Shown here: piece by piece, positions 17,048-26,974 of the stretch
Position numbering within the stretch: position 1 is the first letter of the stretch
Layout of the letters: every line of letters starts with the position of its first letter
Assembly: GCF_009905735.1 (NCBI RefSeq)
Contig: NZ_JAAALE010000008.1
Span: 106,517 to 170,516, forward strand
Direction of reading: 5' to 3'
From: Porphyrobacter sp. SLTP
GTDB lineage: Bacteria; Pseudomonadota; Alphaproteobacteria; Sphingomonadales; Sphingomonadaceae
Length of the DNA stretch: 64,000 nucleotides
Notes under the pieces: generated by a model
What the model was told of the DNA's origin: nothing
Databases searched by the model: none
Seen by the model: the letters and a program-made list of their open reading frames with translations, nothing else
Translations under genes and position numbers: made by a program

Positions 17048-17803
17048 TCAACGACCCGCCATCGCCTTGACGCGCGCGAGGTAAGTGCGCCCGATGCGCA
17101 GCGCCTCGCCGTTGACCAGTTCCGCCGACCACACGCCTAGGCCATCGTGACGCAGTCCGCGAATATGGTCGCGGCGCAGGATGGTGGAGCGGTGGATGCG
17201 GATGAACTGTTCGGGATCGAGCCGTTCTTCCAGCCCGGCGATGGTCTGGAGCAGCAGGTAGGACCGCCCAGCTTCCGGCCCGCCCACGTGCAAGCGGACA
17301 TAGTCCCGCTCGGCATCGATCTGGTGGACTTCGCTCACTGCGATGCGCAGCAGCTCAGACCGGTGCGGCACCCACAATTCGTCGAGATAGCGGCTCGCCT
17401 TCTGGCGGCGCTGGCCACGGCGGGCGACGGCACGCTCGATCGCGCGTTCCAGCCGGTCAGCCGAGACGGGCTTCAGCACGTAATCGACCGCCTCCAGATC
17501 GAACGCCTCGACCGCGAAGTGATCATGCGCGGTGACGAAGATCACCACCGGCGATTGCGGCTGATTGGCGAAATGGCGCGCAACGCCAAGCCCGTCCAAT
17601 TCGGGCATGGTCATGTCGAGCAGCACGAGATCAGGTTCAAGCTTCTCGGCCAAGCGCAGCGCGGCGGCGCCGTCGCTCGCAGTGCCGACCACGCGGACGG
17701 CAGGGATTTCGGCGCAGATGACCTGCACCCGCTCAACCGCGAGGGGTTCGTCGTCGACGATCAGGGTGCGCAGCGCAGTGGTTTCCGTGTCGGTCTCAGG
17801 CAT
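17048..17803 (-). CDS. LytTR-family response regulator
   Basis: A 251-residue regulator. The receiver domain (1-125) has VDDEP, the phospho-acceptor D63 in LLDMTMPELDG, the T of FVTAHD and the K of VLKPVS. The C-terminal LytTR DNA-binding domain starts near residue 145 (VSEVHQIDAERDYVRLH, then FIRIHRSTILRRDHI). Its start overlaps the histidine kinase gene by eight bases, so the pair forms one two-component system. The target genes and signal are unknown. Confidence 0.92.
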   Translation of the reverse strand: MPETDTETTALRTLIVDDEPLAVERVQVICAEIPAVRVVGTASDGAAALRLAEKLEPDLVLLDMTMPELDGLGVARHFANQPQSPVVIFVTAHDHFAVEAFDLEAVDYVLKPVSADRLERAIERAVARRGQRRQKASRYLDELWVPHRSELLRIAVSEVHQIDAERDYVRLHVGGPEAGRSYLLLQTIAGLEERLDPEQFIRIHRSTILRRDHIRGLRHDGLGVWSAELVNGEALRIGRTYLARVKAMAGR

Positions 17804-19052
17804 AGCGGGCTGTCATTCTGGTCAAGGGGATGCGGATTTCGGTGCGGTAGCCGCCCGGCACGGGGGCGGAGGAAAAGCCGATGTCGGGGCCGAAACGGGC
17901 CTCCAGCCGGTCACGCACATTGGCAAGGCCAATGCCGAAGCCGTGCGGTGTCCCTTGCGGCACGCCGGGGCCATCATCGCTGACGGTGATCACCAGCCGG
18001 TCAAACTCCTCGCGCGCGGCGAGCGTGATCGTCACCGGGCGCGACACCGGCGAGACGGCGTATTTGACCGAGTTTTCAACCAGCGGTTGCAGGATCATCC
18101 CCGGCACCCGCGCTTCCTCAAGCTCCTGCGGGAGATCGAACACGCACACCAACCGGGTCGGGAAGCGCACCGCCTCGATATCGAGGTAGAGCTTTTGCAG
18201 ATCGAATTCGTCGCGCAGGGCAACATCGGCGGTCGGTTCAGTGGCGAGGCTGTGGCGGTAGAAGCGGCTGATCGTCTGGATCATCCGCTCGGCCCGGTCG
18301 GCCTTGCCGGTCATCACCAGCGCGGACAGCGAATTCAGCGTGTTGAACAGGAAATGCGGGTTCACCTGATAGCGCAAGGACAGCAATTCAGCGGCCTTGG
18401 CGGCAGAGCGGAACTTGTTCTCACGCTGCTGCGCCGCGCGCGCCTGGACGCCGGCGAGCAAGGCAAAATAGGTCGAAGCCCAGGCGAGGAGGAGGAAATA
18501 CCGCCCCAGCGCGACGTCGAGCAGCTTGCGCCAGAAATCCGCATAGGTTTCCGCTTCCTCGATCAGCACGCTCTGCGAATCGGCGGACTGATCATCGGTT
18601 CCGCCCGCAGCAGGATCGGCGCGGCGCACCGGCACGTCGATCAGCAGATTGCCGGATTCGTCGCGGCGCAGATTGAGGTTGTACCGCTCGGCATAGGCCT
18701 GCCGCTGGGCGAACTCCATGTCCTTGAAGACGACGTAATTGACCTGCCCGATCGCCAGGGCCACCGGCATCGCCAATACAATCGCGCCCGAAATCTTGAG
18801 CCACAAGGGCCGGTTATCGAACAGGCGCAGCAGCAGCCACAGCACCAGCGTCAGCAGCACGCCGACGCCCGTGACCAGCAGCCGCCGCCAGCCGAGTTCA
18901 AACTGGAGTCCGAAATCCATCACCAGCGCGCGGACTGTGGTGAGCGCGAAGTAGGTCGCCCATAGCACCACCATCGAAAACAGCACCGTGCGGAAAGACA
19001 CGGTGGGGGCGGGTGGATCAAGAGCGGCGTCGCTGGTCGGGTTCGTTGCCAT
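17796..19052 (-). CDS. LytS/YehU-type sensor histidine kinase
   Basis: A 418-residue membrane kinase. The N-terminal 140 residues hold four membrane segments. The His_kinase motif YQVNPHFLFNTLNSLSALV carries the phosphorylated histidine. The ATPase domain has PLVENSVKYAV (N box), SDDGPGVP and GIGLANVRDRL. It signals to the overlapping LytTR regulator. A 21-base palindrome lies about 35 bases before its start codon. Confidence 0.93.
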   Translation of the reverse strand: MATNPTSDAALDPPAPTVSFRTVLFSMVVLWATYFALTTVRALVMDFGLQFELGWRRLLVTGVGVLLTLVLWLLLRLFDNRPLWLKISGAIVLAMPVALAIGQVNYVVFKDMEFAQRQAYAERYNLNLRRDESGNLLIDVPVRRADPAAGGTDDQSADSQSVLIEEAETYADFWRKLLDVALGRYFLLLAWASTYFALLAGVQARAAQQRENKFRSAAKAAELLSLRYQVNPHFLFNTLNSLSALVMTGKADRAERMIQTISRFYRHSLATEPTADVALRDEFDLQKLYLDIEAVRFPTRLVCVFDLPQELEEARVPGMILQPLVENSVKYAVSPVSRPVTITLAAREEFDRLVITVSDDGPGVPQGTPHGFGIGLANVRDRLEARFGPDIGFSSAPVPGGYRTEIRIPLTRMTARYA

Positions 19053-19085
19053 TGTGACGGCCAGCGATAACGCCCCCGCCCGCTC

Positions 19086-19106
19086 AGCGCCACTGGCAGT
19101 GGCGCT
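19086..19106. promoter_or_regulatory. Perfect palindrome between fumC and the kinase gene
   Basis: AGCGCCACT (19086-19094) and AGTGGCGCT (19098-19106) are perfect inverted arms with a three-base centre. It can be an operator for the kinase/regulator operon or an RNA hairpin after fumC. There is no T run on the fumC strand, so a simple terminator is unlikely. Confidence 0.5.
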
Positions 19107-19190
19107 TATTGTCGGGCGGGGTCAGGTCTTGGTCGAATTATGAACGGCTGTTCAGACACGCCGAACGACTTGCGACGCGCCAGCGCGCCG

Positions 19191-20606
19191 TCAGTCGCGC
19201 GGCTTGATCATGTCCGCCGGCACCACCCATTGGGCAAATTGCTCTTCGGTGAGCAGCCCCAGCGCCAGCGCCGCCGCCTTCAGCGTGGTGCCCTCGGCGT
19301 GCGCCTTCTTGGCGATCTTGGCGGCGTTGTCGTACCCGATATGCGGGTTCAGGGCCGTCACCAGCATCAGGCTTTCATTGAGCAGCTGGGTGATGCGATC
19401 CATGTTCGCCTCGATCCCGACCACGCAATTGTCGGTGAAGGCGTGGCTGGCATCGCCCAGCAGCTTCATCGATTGCAGCACGTTGTAGATGATCACCGGC
19501 TTGAACACGTTGAGTTCGAGATGCCCGTGCGATCCGGCGACAGTCACGGTCATGTGATTGCCCATCACCTGAGCGGCAACCATCGTCATCGCCTCGCACT
19601 GGGTCGGGTTGACCTTGCCCGGCATGATGGACGAACCCGGCTCGTTGGCGGGGAGGCTGAGTTCGCCGAGGCCCGAACGCGGGCCGGAGCCGAGCAGGCG
19701 GATGTCGTTGGCGATCTTCATCAGGCTGACGGCGAGCACATTCAAGGCACCCGAAATCTCCACCATCGCATCATGCGCGGCGAGCGCTTCAAACTTGTTG
19801 GGCGCGGTCACGAAGGCGTGGCCGGTTTCGGCGGCAGCCTCGGCCGCGAAGGCGACATCGAACCCGACTTTGGCGTTGATCCCGGTGCCGACCGCCGTGC
19901 CGCCCTGCGCCAGTTCCAGCACCCGCGGCAGCGCCGCACGCACGCGGGCGATGCCATATTCGACCTGCTTGGCGTAGCCCGAGAACTCCTGCCCCAGCGT
20001 CATCGGGGTGGCATCCTGCAAGTGGGTGCGGCCGATCTTGACGATGTCGGCGAATTCCTGCGCCTTGGCGTCGAGCGCGCCGTGGAGCTTCTCCAATGCG
20101 GGAATCAGGTGATCAAGCGCTTCGCTCGCCGCAGCAATGTGCATCGCGGTGGGGAAGGTGTCGTTCGACGACTGGCCCATATTGCAGTGATCATTGGGGT
20201 GAACCGGGGACTTGCCACCCTTTGTGCCGGTCAGCATCTCGTTCGCGCGGCTGGCGATCACCTCGTTGGCGTTCATGTTCGATTGGGTGCCGCTCCCGGT
20301 CTGCCACACCACCAGCGGGAACTGGTCGGCGAGGGTGCCGTCGATCACTTCGCGCGCGGCAGCGACAATCGCCTCGCCCAGTTTGGCATCGAGCACGCCG
20401 AGCTTCATGTTGGCCTTGGCCGCCGCAAGCTTCTGGATTCCCAGCGCCCGCACCAGCGCCGGCGGCATCTTTTCGCCGCCAATCGGGAAGTTGACGATCG
20501 AGCGCTGCGTCTGCGCGCCCCAATGAACATGCGCCGGAACCGCCACTTCGCCCAGCGAATCCGTCTCGATCCGCACGTCCTGCCCAGCTGCCGTCATGTC
20601 ACTCAT
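19191..20606 (-). CDS. fumC: Fumarate hydratase, class II
   Basis: A 471-residue iron-independent fumarase that interconverts fumarate and malate in the TCA cycle. The superfamily signature [13 protein letters not shown] carries the catalytic-loop serine, and [14 protein letters not shown] and the [11 protein letters not shown] segment contribute to the active site. The chosen ATG lies nine bases after GAGGG; another in-frame ATG nine bases upstream touches the ribosome site. Confidence 0.96.
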   Translation of the reverse strand: MSDMTAAGQDVRIETDSLGEVAVPAHVHWGAQTQRSIVNFPIGGEKMPPALVRALGIQKLAAAKANMKLGVLDAKLGEAIVAAAREVIDGTLADQFPLVVWQTGSGTQSNMNANEVIASRANEMLTGTKGGKSPVHPNDHCNMGQSSNDTFPTAMHIAAASEALDHLIPALEKLHGALDAKAQEFADIVKIGRTHLQDATPMTLGQEFSGYAKQVEYGIARVRAALPRVLELAQGGTAVGTGINAKVGFDVAFAAEAAAETGHAFVTAPNKFEALAAHDAMVEISGALNVLAVSLMKIANDIRLLGSGPRSGLGELSLPANEPGSSIMPGKVNPTQCEAMTMVAAQVMGNHMTVTVAGSHGHLELNVFKPVIIYNVLQSMKLLGDASHAFTDNCVVGIEANMDRITQLLNESLMLVTALNPHIGYDNAAKIAKKAHAEGTTLKAAALALGLLTEEQFAQWVVPADMIKPRD

Positions 20607-20767
20607 CGAAGCCATCCCTCATTAAGTCGAATACAATCCCGAAGGGTTCGGCGCTCCCCTAAGCACCAGCGCGCTGCAAGGTCAAAGGCCGAAATCGCCA
20701 GCATACGCGTCGCTGCGACGCGGTCCAAAGGCCTTGGAACCGGAGCCGCGCGCGTTTAAGGAGAGGG

Positions 20768-20798
20768 TTGACGGACTGTATTGCGTCACTAATACAGT
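20768..20798 (+). promoter_or_regulatory. Promoter with embedded 8-base inverted repeat for the PCMT-tolC operon
   Basis: TTGACG (20768-20773) is followed after 16 bases by TAATAC (20790-20795), a plausible -35/-10 pair. Overlapping it is a perfect dyad ACTGTATT (20775-20782), eight bases, AATACAGT (20791-20798). A repressor bound there would block RNA polymerase. A GTATT-N8-AATAC dyad of the same spacing occurs at 53618-53635. Confidence 0.6.
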
Positions 20799-20812
20799 TA
20801 GCCCGAGAGACG

Positions 20813-21415
20813 ATGAACACCATGACCACGACTTTGCCCGATACTCATCTTGCGCGCCGCGCCATGATCGACAGCCAGCTGCGCACCAGCGGGGTGAACG
20901 AGGAATATGTGCTGGCGCGCATGATCGCTGTCCCGCGTGAGGATTTCCTCCCCGCGGACAAGGCTGCGCAGGCCTATATCGACCGTGCGGTGATGCTGGG
21001 TGAAGCAGGCCACCTCGCCGCCCCCCTGTTCTATGGCAAGCTGCTGCTCGAAGCCGCACCGATGCCGGATGACCGCGTGCTCGTGGTCGGCGGCGGCACC
21101 GATTACCTCGCCGCGCTGCTGCGCCCGCTGGTGGCCGAACTTCACCAGATCACCGCAGCCGAGGCGGCGAACGCAGGTGGCACCGGCGCCTATTCGCTGA
21201 TCGTGATCGATGGCGCGATCGAGCAACTGCCCGATGGCCTCGCCGCGCAATTGACCGATGAGGGCCGGATCGTCACCGGCCTCGTGCTGCGGCAGGTCAC
21301 GCGGCTGGCGACGGGTCGCAAGGTCGCCGGCAAGGTCAATCTGCAACCGGTCGAGGATCTCGGCATCCCGGTGCTCCACGCCTTCGACGCGCCCAAGACC
21401 TGGACCTTCGCGTGA
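20813..21415 (+). CDS. Degenerate protein-isoaspartate methyltransferase homologue
   Basis: A 200-residue member of the PCMT family by its N-terminus (RRAMIDSQLRTSGV, then VPREDFLP) and the remains of a nucleotide-binding fold (RVLVVGGGTDYLAALL). Against active enzymes, the catalytic SQP segment is replaced by PLFYGKLLLEA, and the stretch between SAM-binding motif I and the following strand is shortened by roughly 30 residues. It may be inactive and structural. It sits directly upstream of tolC with a four-base overlap, an order seen in related genomes, so a role tied to the outer-membrane channel is possible. Confidence 0.72.
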   Translation: MNTMTTTLPDTHLARRAMIDSQLRTSGVNEEYVLARMIAVPREDFLPADKAAQAYIDRAVMLGEAGHLAAPLFYGKLLLEAAPMPDDRVLVVGGGTDYLAALLRPLVAELHQITAAEAANAGGTGAYSLIVIDGAIEQLPDGLAAQLTDEGRIVTGLVLRQVTRLATGRKVAGKVNLQPVEDLGIPVLHAFDAPKTWTFA

Positions 21416-22884
21416 ACCGCAAGCCCGCCTCGCTGATCTGGGCCGGTTCGGCCAGCCTGTTGGCGCTTGCCGCTGTGGCAGCGCCCGCGCAGGCCGATAA
21501 CCTGCGTGATGCGCTGGCGGCGGCTTACACCACCAACCCGACGCTCGAATCCGCCCGCGCCACGCAGCGGGCGATCGACGAAGGCGTGCCGATCAACCGC
21601 GCGCAGGGCCTGCCCTCGGTCGCGGTCACGGCGACCCATATCGAGTTCATCCAGCAATCGGCCAACGCCTTCACCGCGCCCGAACGTAACCTGGGCGTGA
21701 ATGCCCAGCTGCTGGTGCCGGTCTATTCGGGCGGCGCGGTGCGCAACGGGATCGCTGCCGCCAAGGAGCGGGTCGAGGCCGGACAGGCCGATCTGCGCAA
21801 CACCGAAAGCACGATTTTCAGCCAGGTCGTCGCCTCCTACATGGACGTGCTGCGGACCGAGGCGCTGGTGGCGCTGGCGCGCAACAATGTCGCCGTGCTG
21901 CGCACCAATCTGGAAGCGACCAGTGACCGGTTCCAGATCGGCGATCTGACCATCACCGATGTCGCGCAGTCACGCTCGCGCCTCGCGGTGGCAGAAGGCG
22001 ATCTGCAAGGGGCCGAGGCCAACCTGATCGCCGCGCGGGAAACCTATATCCGGCTGGTCGGCAACGAACCGGGTGAGCTGGAAGCCCCGCCGCCGCTGCC
22101 CGGCCTGCCCGACACTGTCGGCGATGCCATTGTTGCGGCGCTGGAGAACAACCCCAACCTCGATGCGGCCAAGCAGCGCGCACAGGCCGCCGGGTTCGAC
22201 ACCAAGGCGGCTGGCAGCGGACGGCTGCCGTCCGTCAGCGTGTTCGTCAACGGCGATTACAGCGACTTCTTCGGCACGCTGGGCGGCCCGGTGTCGGCCG
22301 ACTTCGCGCAGAGCGAAAAGACCGCCAATGCCGGCGTGCGGGTGACGATCCCGCTGTTCCAGGGCGGCCTGCCCGCCGCGCAAAAGCGCCAAGCCGGCGC
22401 ACGCGAATCCGCCGCGCTGGAAGATGTGATCGCGGCCGAGCGGCAGATCATTGCGGAAACCCGCGCGACCTATTCCAACTGGCTGGCTGCGGGCGCCATC
22501 ATCAAGAGCGCGCAGGCCGCTGTTGAAGCCGCCGAACTCAGCCTTGAAGGCGTGCGCGCGGAAAACTCGATCGGCAACCGCCAGATTCTCGACGTGCTCA
22601 ACGCCGAACAGGAACTGGTCAACGCCCGCGCGCAATTGGTGACCGCGCGGCGCAATGCCTATGTCGCGGGCTTCAACCTGCTCGCACTGATGGGCCGGGC
22701 CGAAGCGCGCGATCTCAACCTTGATGCGGGCGTGCTCTACGATCCGCAGATCAACGCCGACCGGGTCAGCAGCAAGATGTGGGACTGGGACCGCGACCCC
22801 AAGGCGGAAGCGAAATCGACCAGAACCGTTGACATTCCCCCCGCCAACGCAACAATCGGCCCGCAATTGCTGCCCGGTGAGTGA
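21412..22884 (+). CDS. tolC: TolC-family outer-membrane efflux channel
   Basis: A 490-residue outer-membrane protein that forms the exit duct for efflux pumps or type I secretion. A signal peptide ends APAQA. Two OEP repeats follow with long coiled-coil helices (LRDALAAAYTTNPTLESAR at the start; AELSLEGVRAENSIGNRQILD and LNAEQELVNARAQL in the second repeat). It starts with GTG overlapping the PCMT stop, so both are translated together. No inner-membrane pump is in the window. Confidence 0.93.
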   Translation: MNRKPASLIWAGSASLLALAAVAAPAQADNLRDALAAAYTTNPTLESARATQRAIDEGVPINRAQGLPSVAVTATHIEFIQQSANAFTAPERNLGVNAQLLVPVYSGGAVRNGIAAAKERVEAGQADLRNTESTIFSQVVASYMDVLRTEALVALARNNVAVLRTNLEATSDRFQIGDLTITDVAQSRSRLAVAEGDLQGAEANLIAARETYIRLVGNEPGELEAPPPLPGLPDTVGDAIVAALENNPNLDAAKQRAQAAGFDTKAAGSGRLPSVSVFVNGDYSDFFGTLGGPVSADFAQSEKTANAGVRVTIPLFQGGLPAAQKRQAGARESAALEDVIAAERQIIAETRATYSNWLAAGAIIKSAQAAVEAAELSLEGVRAENSIGNRQILDVLNAEQELVNARAQLVTARRNAYVAGFNLLALMGRAEARDLNLDAGVLYDPQINADRVSSKMWDWDRDPKAEAKSTRTVDIPPANATIGPQLLPGE

Positions 22885-22934
22885 GTGCGATCCCGATTCG
22901 GGACGGACTGGGCGGCATGACGACGGGGCGATAC

Positions 22935-23435
22935 ATGGCGCAGGATAACGAAGCATCGGTCGAGGAAATCCTTGAATCGATCAAGAAAGTGATTGCGCGC
23001 GATAACCGCGTCGGTGCGCTGGAAGCCCGGCGTCGGCGGATGCTGGTCTCCGAAGATTCCGAGGCTGAGCCCGCCCCGCTCGCCCGCACCCATCAGGTGC
23101 GCGATGCCGGTGAAGCGACCGACGAAGTGCTCGACCTGTCCGAAATGGAATATCAGGCCGAGCCTTCGGCGCTCCCGCTCGATCAGGCGGACGAAACCCC
23201 GCTGATTGCCGAAACCGTGCGCGATGCGATGCAGGAAAACCTCGCCGCGCTGGCGATGCTGGCAGAGCCCGGCGCAAGGCCGCAGATCGTGCGTTCGGGC
23301 GAAACCTCGCTCGAAGGCCTGACCCGCGAATTGCTGCGCCCGATGCTGGCGGAATGGCTCGAAGCCAACCTGCCGACGATGGTTGAAAGCCTCGTGCAGG
23401 CGGAAATCGCCCGGATCGTCGGCAAGCGCCGCTGA
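22935..23435 (+). CDS. popZ: PopZ-like pole-organising protein (DUF2497)
   Basis: A 166-residue acidic protein with the two conserved parts of PopZ: an N-terminal helix SVEEILESIKKVIARD and a C-terminal block (LTRELLRPMLAEWLEANLP, then VQAEIARIVGKRR) joined by a variable acidic linker. PopZ self-assembles at the cell pole and holds the ParB-parS complex there in Caulobacter. The start could also be GTG at 22881 overlapping tolC, or ATG at 22917; MAQDNEASVEEIL fits homologues best. In Caulobacter the neighbour is valS; here it is a peptidase gene. Confidence 0.78.
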   Translation: MAQDNEASVEEILESIKKVIARDNRVGALEARRRRMLVSEDSEAEPAPLARTHQVRDAGEATDEVLDLSEMEYQAEPSALPLDQADETPLIAETVRDAMQENLAALAMLAEPGARPQIVRSGETSLEGLTRELLRPMLAEWLEANLPTMVESLVQAEIARIVGKRR

Positions 23436-23488
23436 TACTGGTGCCCAAAGGCTAGCCGGATCGGCAAAGGCGGGCTAATCCCGCCGCC

Positions 23489-25639
23489 ATGCGTAACCTT
23501 ACTGCTTTCGGCGCTGTCATCGCCGCCGCCCTTATCGCCGCGCCGCTTGCCGCGCAGGACGCCGCCACCATCCCGGGCGTCACCGCGCCGCCGATGAGCG
23601 CCGAGGATCTGGTCACCCTGCCGCGTCTGGGTGCGCCGGTGGTCAATGCCGCAGGCACGCTGGCGGTTTACAGTGTCACCATCACCGATCCCGAAAGCCT
23701 GTCGCGCAGCCCCGCCCACTATCTGCTCGACCTGAGCACACCGGGCGCCGCGCCGACCGCGCTGACGCTCCCGCTCAAGGGCAGCGATCTCGCCTTCGGT
23801 TCGGACGGCCAGCTCTATTTCCTCAGCAGCGCGCATCCCGAAGCAGGCGCGCCGCAGCGCAGCCGCGTGTGGCGGGTGACGCTGGCGAAGGATGGCACGG
23901 TCGGCACCCCGCAAATGGTCGCGGACGCGCCCCATGCCGCGATTGCCGGGTTCAAGCTTGCCCCCAATGGCACCGCCATCGCCCTGTGGGGCGAAGTCGC
24001 ACGGACTTGCCCGACCTTCGGCTGCGCCGATGCCAAGCCGCAGCACCTCCCCGGCCCGGGCACCGGACGGCTGTATGACGCCAAGGACGGTTTCGTGCGC
24101 CATTGGGACCGCTGGGCCACCCCCGGCACCCCCAACCGCATCTTCACCTTCCCGCTGAAGAATGGCGTCGCGCAGGGCGAGGGCGTTCCGGTCGACGGCA
24201 CCGATCCCGCCACCGGCATCACCGCCGACACGCCCACCATGCCGTTTGGCGGAGCCGAGGAAATCGCCTTCAGCCCTGATGGCCGCGCGCTTTACTTCAC
24301 CGCGCGCCTTTCCAACGCGGAGGAGCCGACTTCGACCAATCTCGATATCTACGCCTCTGACCTGTCAGGTGCGGCCCCCAAGCTGCTGACCGCCAGCAAT
24401 AAGGCGACCGATACCACTCCCGTCGTCTCGCCCGATGGCCGCTATCTCGCATGGCTGGCAATGGAGCGCCCGATCTACGAGGCGGACAAGCTCGCGGTAC
24501 AGCTGCTCGATCTCTCCACTGGTGAGAGCCGCAATCTGACCAAGGACACCGACCTCAGCTTCGCGAGCCTCGCGTGGAGTGCGGATGGCAAGCACCTGAT
24601 CGCCACCGCGCAAAAGGTGCTCGATACTCCGGCGTTCAACATCGACCCCAAGACCGGCAAGGTCACCGAGCTCAATCTGATGGCCGGGAACGAGGCGCAT
24701 ATCGCCAATCTTGTGCCGCTGCTCGGCGGCCGGGCGCTGTTCACCCGCGATTCGCTCGGGCAGCCGGCTGAGCTCTATCTGTCGGACGGCATGGGTCAGG
24801 CCCGCCCGCTGACGGATGTGGCGACCACCCGGATGGGGGGCCTTGCCAGCATCGTCACCCGCCGCTTCAGCTTCAAAGGCGCCAATGGCGACACGGTATG
24901 GGGCCAGATCACGCGGCTTGCGGATCAGACCGGGCCGATCCCGGCGCTGCTCTACATCCACGGCGGACCGCAGGGCAGCTTCAACGACAGCTGGTCGAAC
25001 CGCTGGAACCCGCGCGTCACCGCCTCGCAGGGCTATGCGGTCATCTCGATCGATTTCCATGGGAGCACCGGATACGGGCAGGCCTTCACCGACGCGATCA
25101 ACAAGGATTGGGGCGGCGGGCCGCTGGAGGACTTGCAGAAGGGCCTCGACGCCGCGCTCAAGCTCGATACCCAGATCGACGGGGACCGTGCCTGCGCGAT
25201 GGGCGCCAGCTATGGCGGTTATATGGTCAACTGGATTGCGGGCCAATGGCCCGATCGCTTCAAGTGCATCGTCCAGCACGATGGCCTGTTCGATATGCGC
25301 AGCATGTATTATTCGACCGAGGAATTGTGGTTCCCGCGCTGGGACTTCGGCGGATCCTATGACGAAGCGCGCGAGACCTACGAAAAGTGGAACCCGGCCA
25401 ATCACGTGGCCAAGTGGAAGACCCCGATGCTGGTCGTCACCGGCGAAAAGGACTTCCGCGTATCCTACAGCCAGGGCCTGATGAGCTTCACCGCCTTGCA
25501 GGAACGCGGCATCCCGTCGCAATTGCTGGTCTTCCCGGACGAGAATCACTGGGTGCTGGGCGCGAAGAACTCGCTGCAATGGCACAACACCGTGTTCGCG
25601 TGGCTGGACCGCTGGCTGAAGGTTGAGGCCGCGAAGTGA
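23489..25639 (+). CDS. Secreted S9 family serine peptidase
   Basis: A 716-residue dipeptidyl or acylaminoacyl peptidase of the prolyl-oligopeptidase family, exported by a signal peptide (cleavage after APLAAQ region). The first about 470 residues carry propeller-like WD40 repeats ([36 protein letters not shown]). The C-terminal hydrolase has the nucleophile S574 in GASYGGYM, D655 in GEKDFRV and H687 in ENHWV. It likely degrades oligopeptides in the periplasm. The gene after it starts within its stop codon. Confidence 0.93.
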   Translation: MRNLTAFGAVIAAALIAAPLAAQDAATIPGVTAPPMSAEDLVTLPRLGAPVVNAAGTLAVYSVTITDPESLSRSPAHYLLDLSTPGAAPTALTLPLKGSDLAFGSDGQLYFLSSAHPEAGAPQRSRVWRVTLAKDGTVGTPQMVADAPHAAIAGFKLAPNGTAIALWGEVARTCPTFGCADAKPQHLPGPGTGRLYDAKDGFVRHWDRWATPGTPNRIFTFPLKNGVAQGEGVPVDGTDPATGITADTPTMPFGGAEEIAFSPDGRALYFTARLSNAEEPTSTNLDIYASDLSGAAPKLLTASNKATDTTPVVSPDGRYLAWLAMERPIYEADKLAVQLLDLSTGESRNLTKDTDLSFASLAWSADGKHLIATAQKVLDTPAFNIDPKTGKVTELNLMAGNEAHIANLVPLLGGRALFTRDSLGQPAELYLSDGMGQARPLTDVATTRMGGLASIVTRRFSFKGANGDTVWGQITRLADQTGPIPALLYIHGGPQGSFNDSWSNRWNPRVTASQGYAVISIDFHGSTGYGQAFTDAINKDWGGGPLEDLQKGLDAALKLDTQIDGDRACAMGASYGGYMVNWIAGQWPDRFKCIVQHDGLFDMRSMYYSTEELWFPRWDFGGSYDEARETYEKWNPANHVAKWKTPMLVVTGEKDFRVSYSQGLMSFTALQERGIPSQLLVFPDENHWVLGAKNSLQWHNTVFAWLDRWLKVEAAK

Positions 25640-26049
25640 GCCGCCAGGAACTGCTCTCGGCGCAAACCGCGCTCGCCAAGCATTATGGCGATCCGGCCAA
25701 GGGAACGCAGATCACCCGCCACATCATGCTGTGTTCGGTATCGGACAAGCAGAAGTGCTGTTCGCGCAAGGAAGGCGAGGAGGCGTGGGGCTTCCTCAAG
25801 TCACGACTGAAGGAGCTGGGGCTGGTAGGCCCGCAACGCACCGACGAAAGCAAGCGCGGCGCGGGCGGGGGCGTGCAGCGCTCCAAGGCCGATTGCCTGC
25901 AAATCTGTGGCGCAGGGCCGGTCGCGGTCGTGTGGCCGGATGGGGTGTGGTACCATTCGTGCAGCCCCAAGGTGCTCGAACGGATCATTCAGGAACATCT
26001 GGTGGGCGGCGTGCCAGTCGAGGACTATCGCCTCAACCCGCCCTCCTAA
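25636..26049 (+). CDS. Thioredoxin-fold [2Fe-2S] ferredoxin-like protein
   Basis: A 137-residue protein with the cysteine layout of thioredoxin-like 2Fe-2S ferredoxins: [11 protein letters not shown] near residues 32-42 and [18 protein letters not shown] near residues 90-107. It should bind one 2Fe-2S cluster and transfer electrons; the partner is unknown. It begins with GTG overlapping the S9 peptidase stop by four bases, an odd pairing. It ends overlapping the convergent membrane gene by four bases. Confidence 0.82.
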   Translation: MSRQELLSAQTALAKHYGDPAKGTQITRHIMLCSVSDKQKCCSRKEGEEAWGFLKSRLKELGLVGPQRTDESKRGAGGGVQRSKADCLQICGAGPVAVVWPDGVWYHSCSPKVLERIIQEHLVGGVPVEDYRLNPPS

Positions 26050-26357
26050 TCATCCTTCGGCGACCAGAACTCGTCCTTGCCCGGAAGCTGGTTATCGACC
26101 GATTCGTCGTGCCCCGTGCCGTTGCTGAGGAACACCAGCCCCATCAACCCGCCACCCAGCAGCATGGTGAGGCTGATCCCCAGCGCGACGGCGATATAGA
26201 AGTGCACCGAAATCATGCCGTTATAGGCAAAGAGCAGGCCCATCGCGATGGCGACGGTCAGGATGGTTGCGGCCAGCAGAACCTTCATGATCTGCCGATA
26301 GCGCGCCCAGGCGTGGGCGGCGTTCACAGGATCGTCGAGCGGGGATTTGCGCGTCAT
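26046..26357 (-). CDS. Two-helix inner-membrane protein
   Basis: A 103-residue protein with two strong membrane segments ([18 protein letters not shown] and [17 protein letters not shown]), cytosolic ends and an acidic C-terminus ([13 protein letters not shown]). I do not recognise a characterised family beyond a conserved hypothetical type in sphingomonads. A longer in-frame start exists, but [11 protein letters not shown] is the natural beginning. Confidence 0.65.
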   Translation of the reverse strand: MTRKSPLDDPVNAAHAWARYRQIMKVLLAATILTVAIAMGLLFAYNGMISVHFYIAVALGISLTMLLGGGLMGLVFLSNGTGHDESVDNQLPGKDEFWSPKDD

Positions 26358-26503
26358 GCCCCCGACATGGCGTGCCACCGCCCGCTTGGCAACGCGCGAA
26401 AGCTGCAAGGCCTGATACGTGCGGTGCAAGACGCGCGCTGGACTGGATTCGCTTTTTGGCCGCGATCATGGCACCTTCCCGGTCTGAGAGAGAGGGAGTC
26501 GTT

Positions 26504-26935
26504 ATGACCATTGCTCGAATCATCGCCCAGCGCGGCCCATCCGACATCATCGCCTGTGACGTCACCACCCCGGTGTCCGACGCCGTCGGCATCCTTGCCA
26601 GCAAACGCATCGGCGCCTTGCCCGTGCTGCGCGACGGGCGGGTGGTCGGCATCGTCTCGGAACGTGACGTGATCTACCGCCTCGCCGATCACGGGGGCAA
26701 TTGCCTCGATCTGCCGGTCGAGCAGATCATGACCTCGCCCGCGGTCACGGTTGAACCGGCGACCACGGTGGACGAGGCCTTGAGCCTGATGACCCGCCGC
26801 CGCTTCCGCCACTTTCCGGTGGTCGAGAACGGGCAATTGATCGCCTTCATCTCGATCGGCGACCTCGTGAAGCACAAGATGGACGAAGTGCAGCACGAGG
26901 CCGAAGCGCTGCGCAATTACATTCAGGCGGTGTGA
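26504..26935 (+). CDS. CBS-domain protein
   Basis: A 143-residue protein made of two CBS motifs in tandem (DIIACDVTTPVSDAVGIL and QIMTSPAVTVEPATTVDEAL), each ending in a typical GIVSERDVI or AFISIGDLV strand-helix. Such stand-alone CBS pairs bind adenosyl compounds such as AMP, ATP or SAM and sense energy state. The partner protein is unknown. The ribosome site GAGGGAG is well placed before the ATG. Confidence 0.88.
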   Translation: MTIARIIAQRGPSDIIACDVTTPVSDAVGILASKRIGALPVLRDGRVVGIVSERDVIYRLADHGGNCLDLPVEQIMTSPAVTVEPATTVDEALSLMTRRRFRHFPVVENGQLIAFISIGDLVKHKMDEVQHEAEALRNYIQAV

Positions 26936-26974
26936 CCGCTTGAGGAACGCCCTCACGCGCCCTAAATGAGAGCC

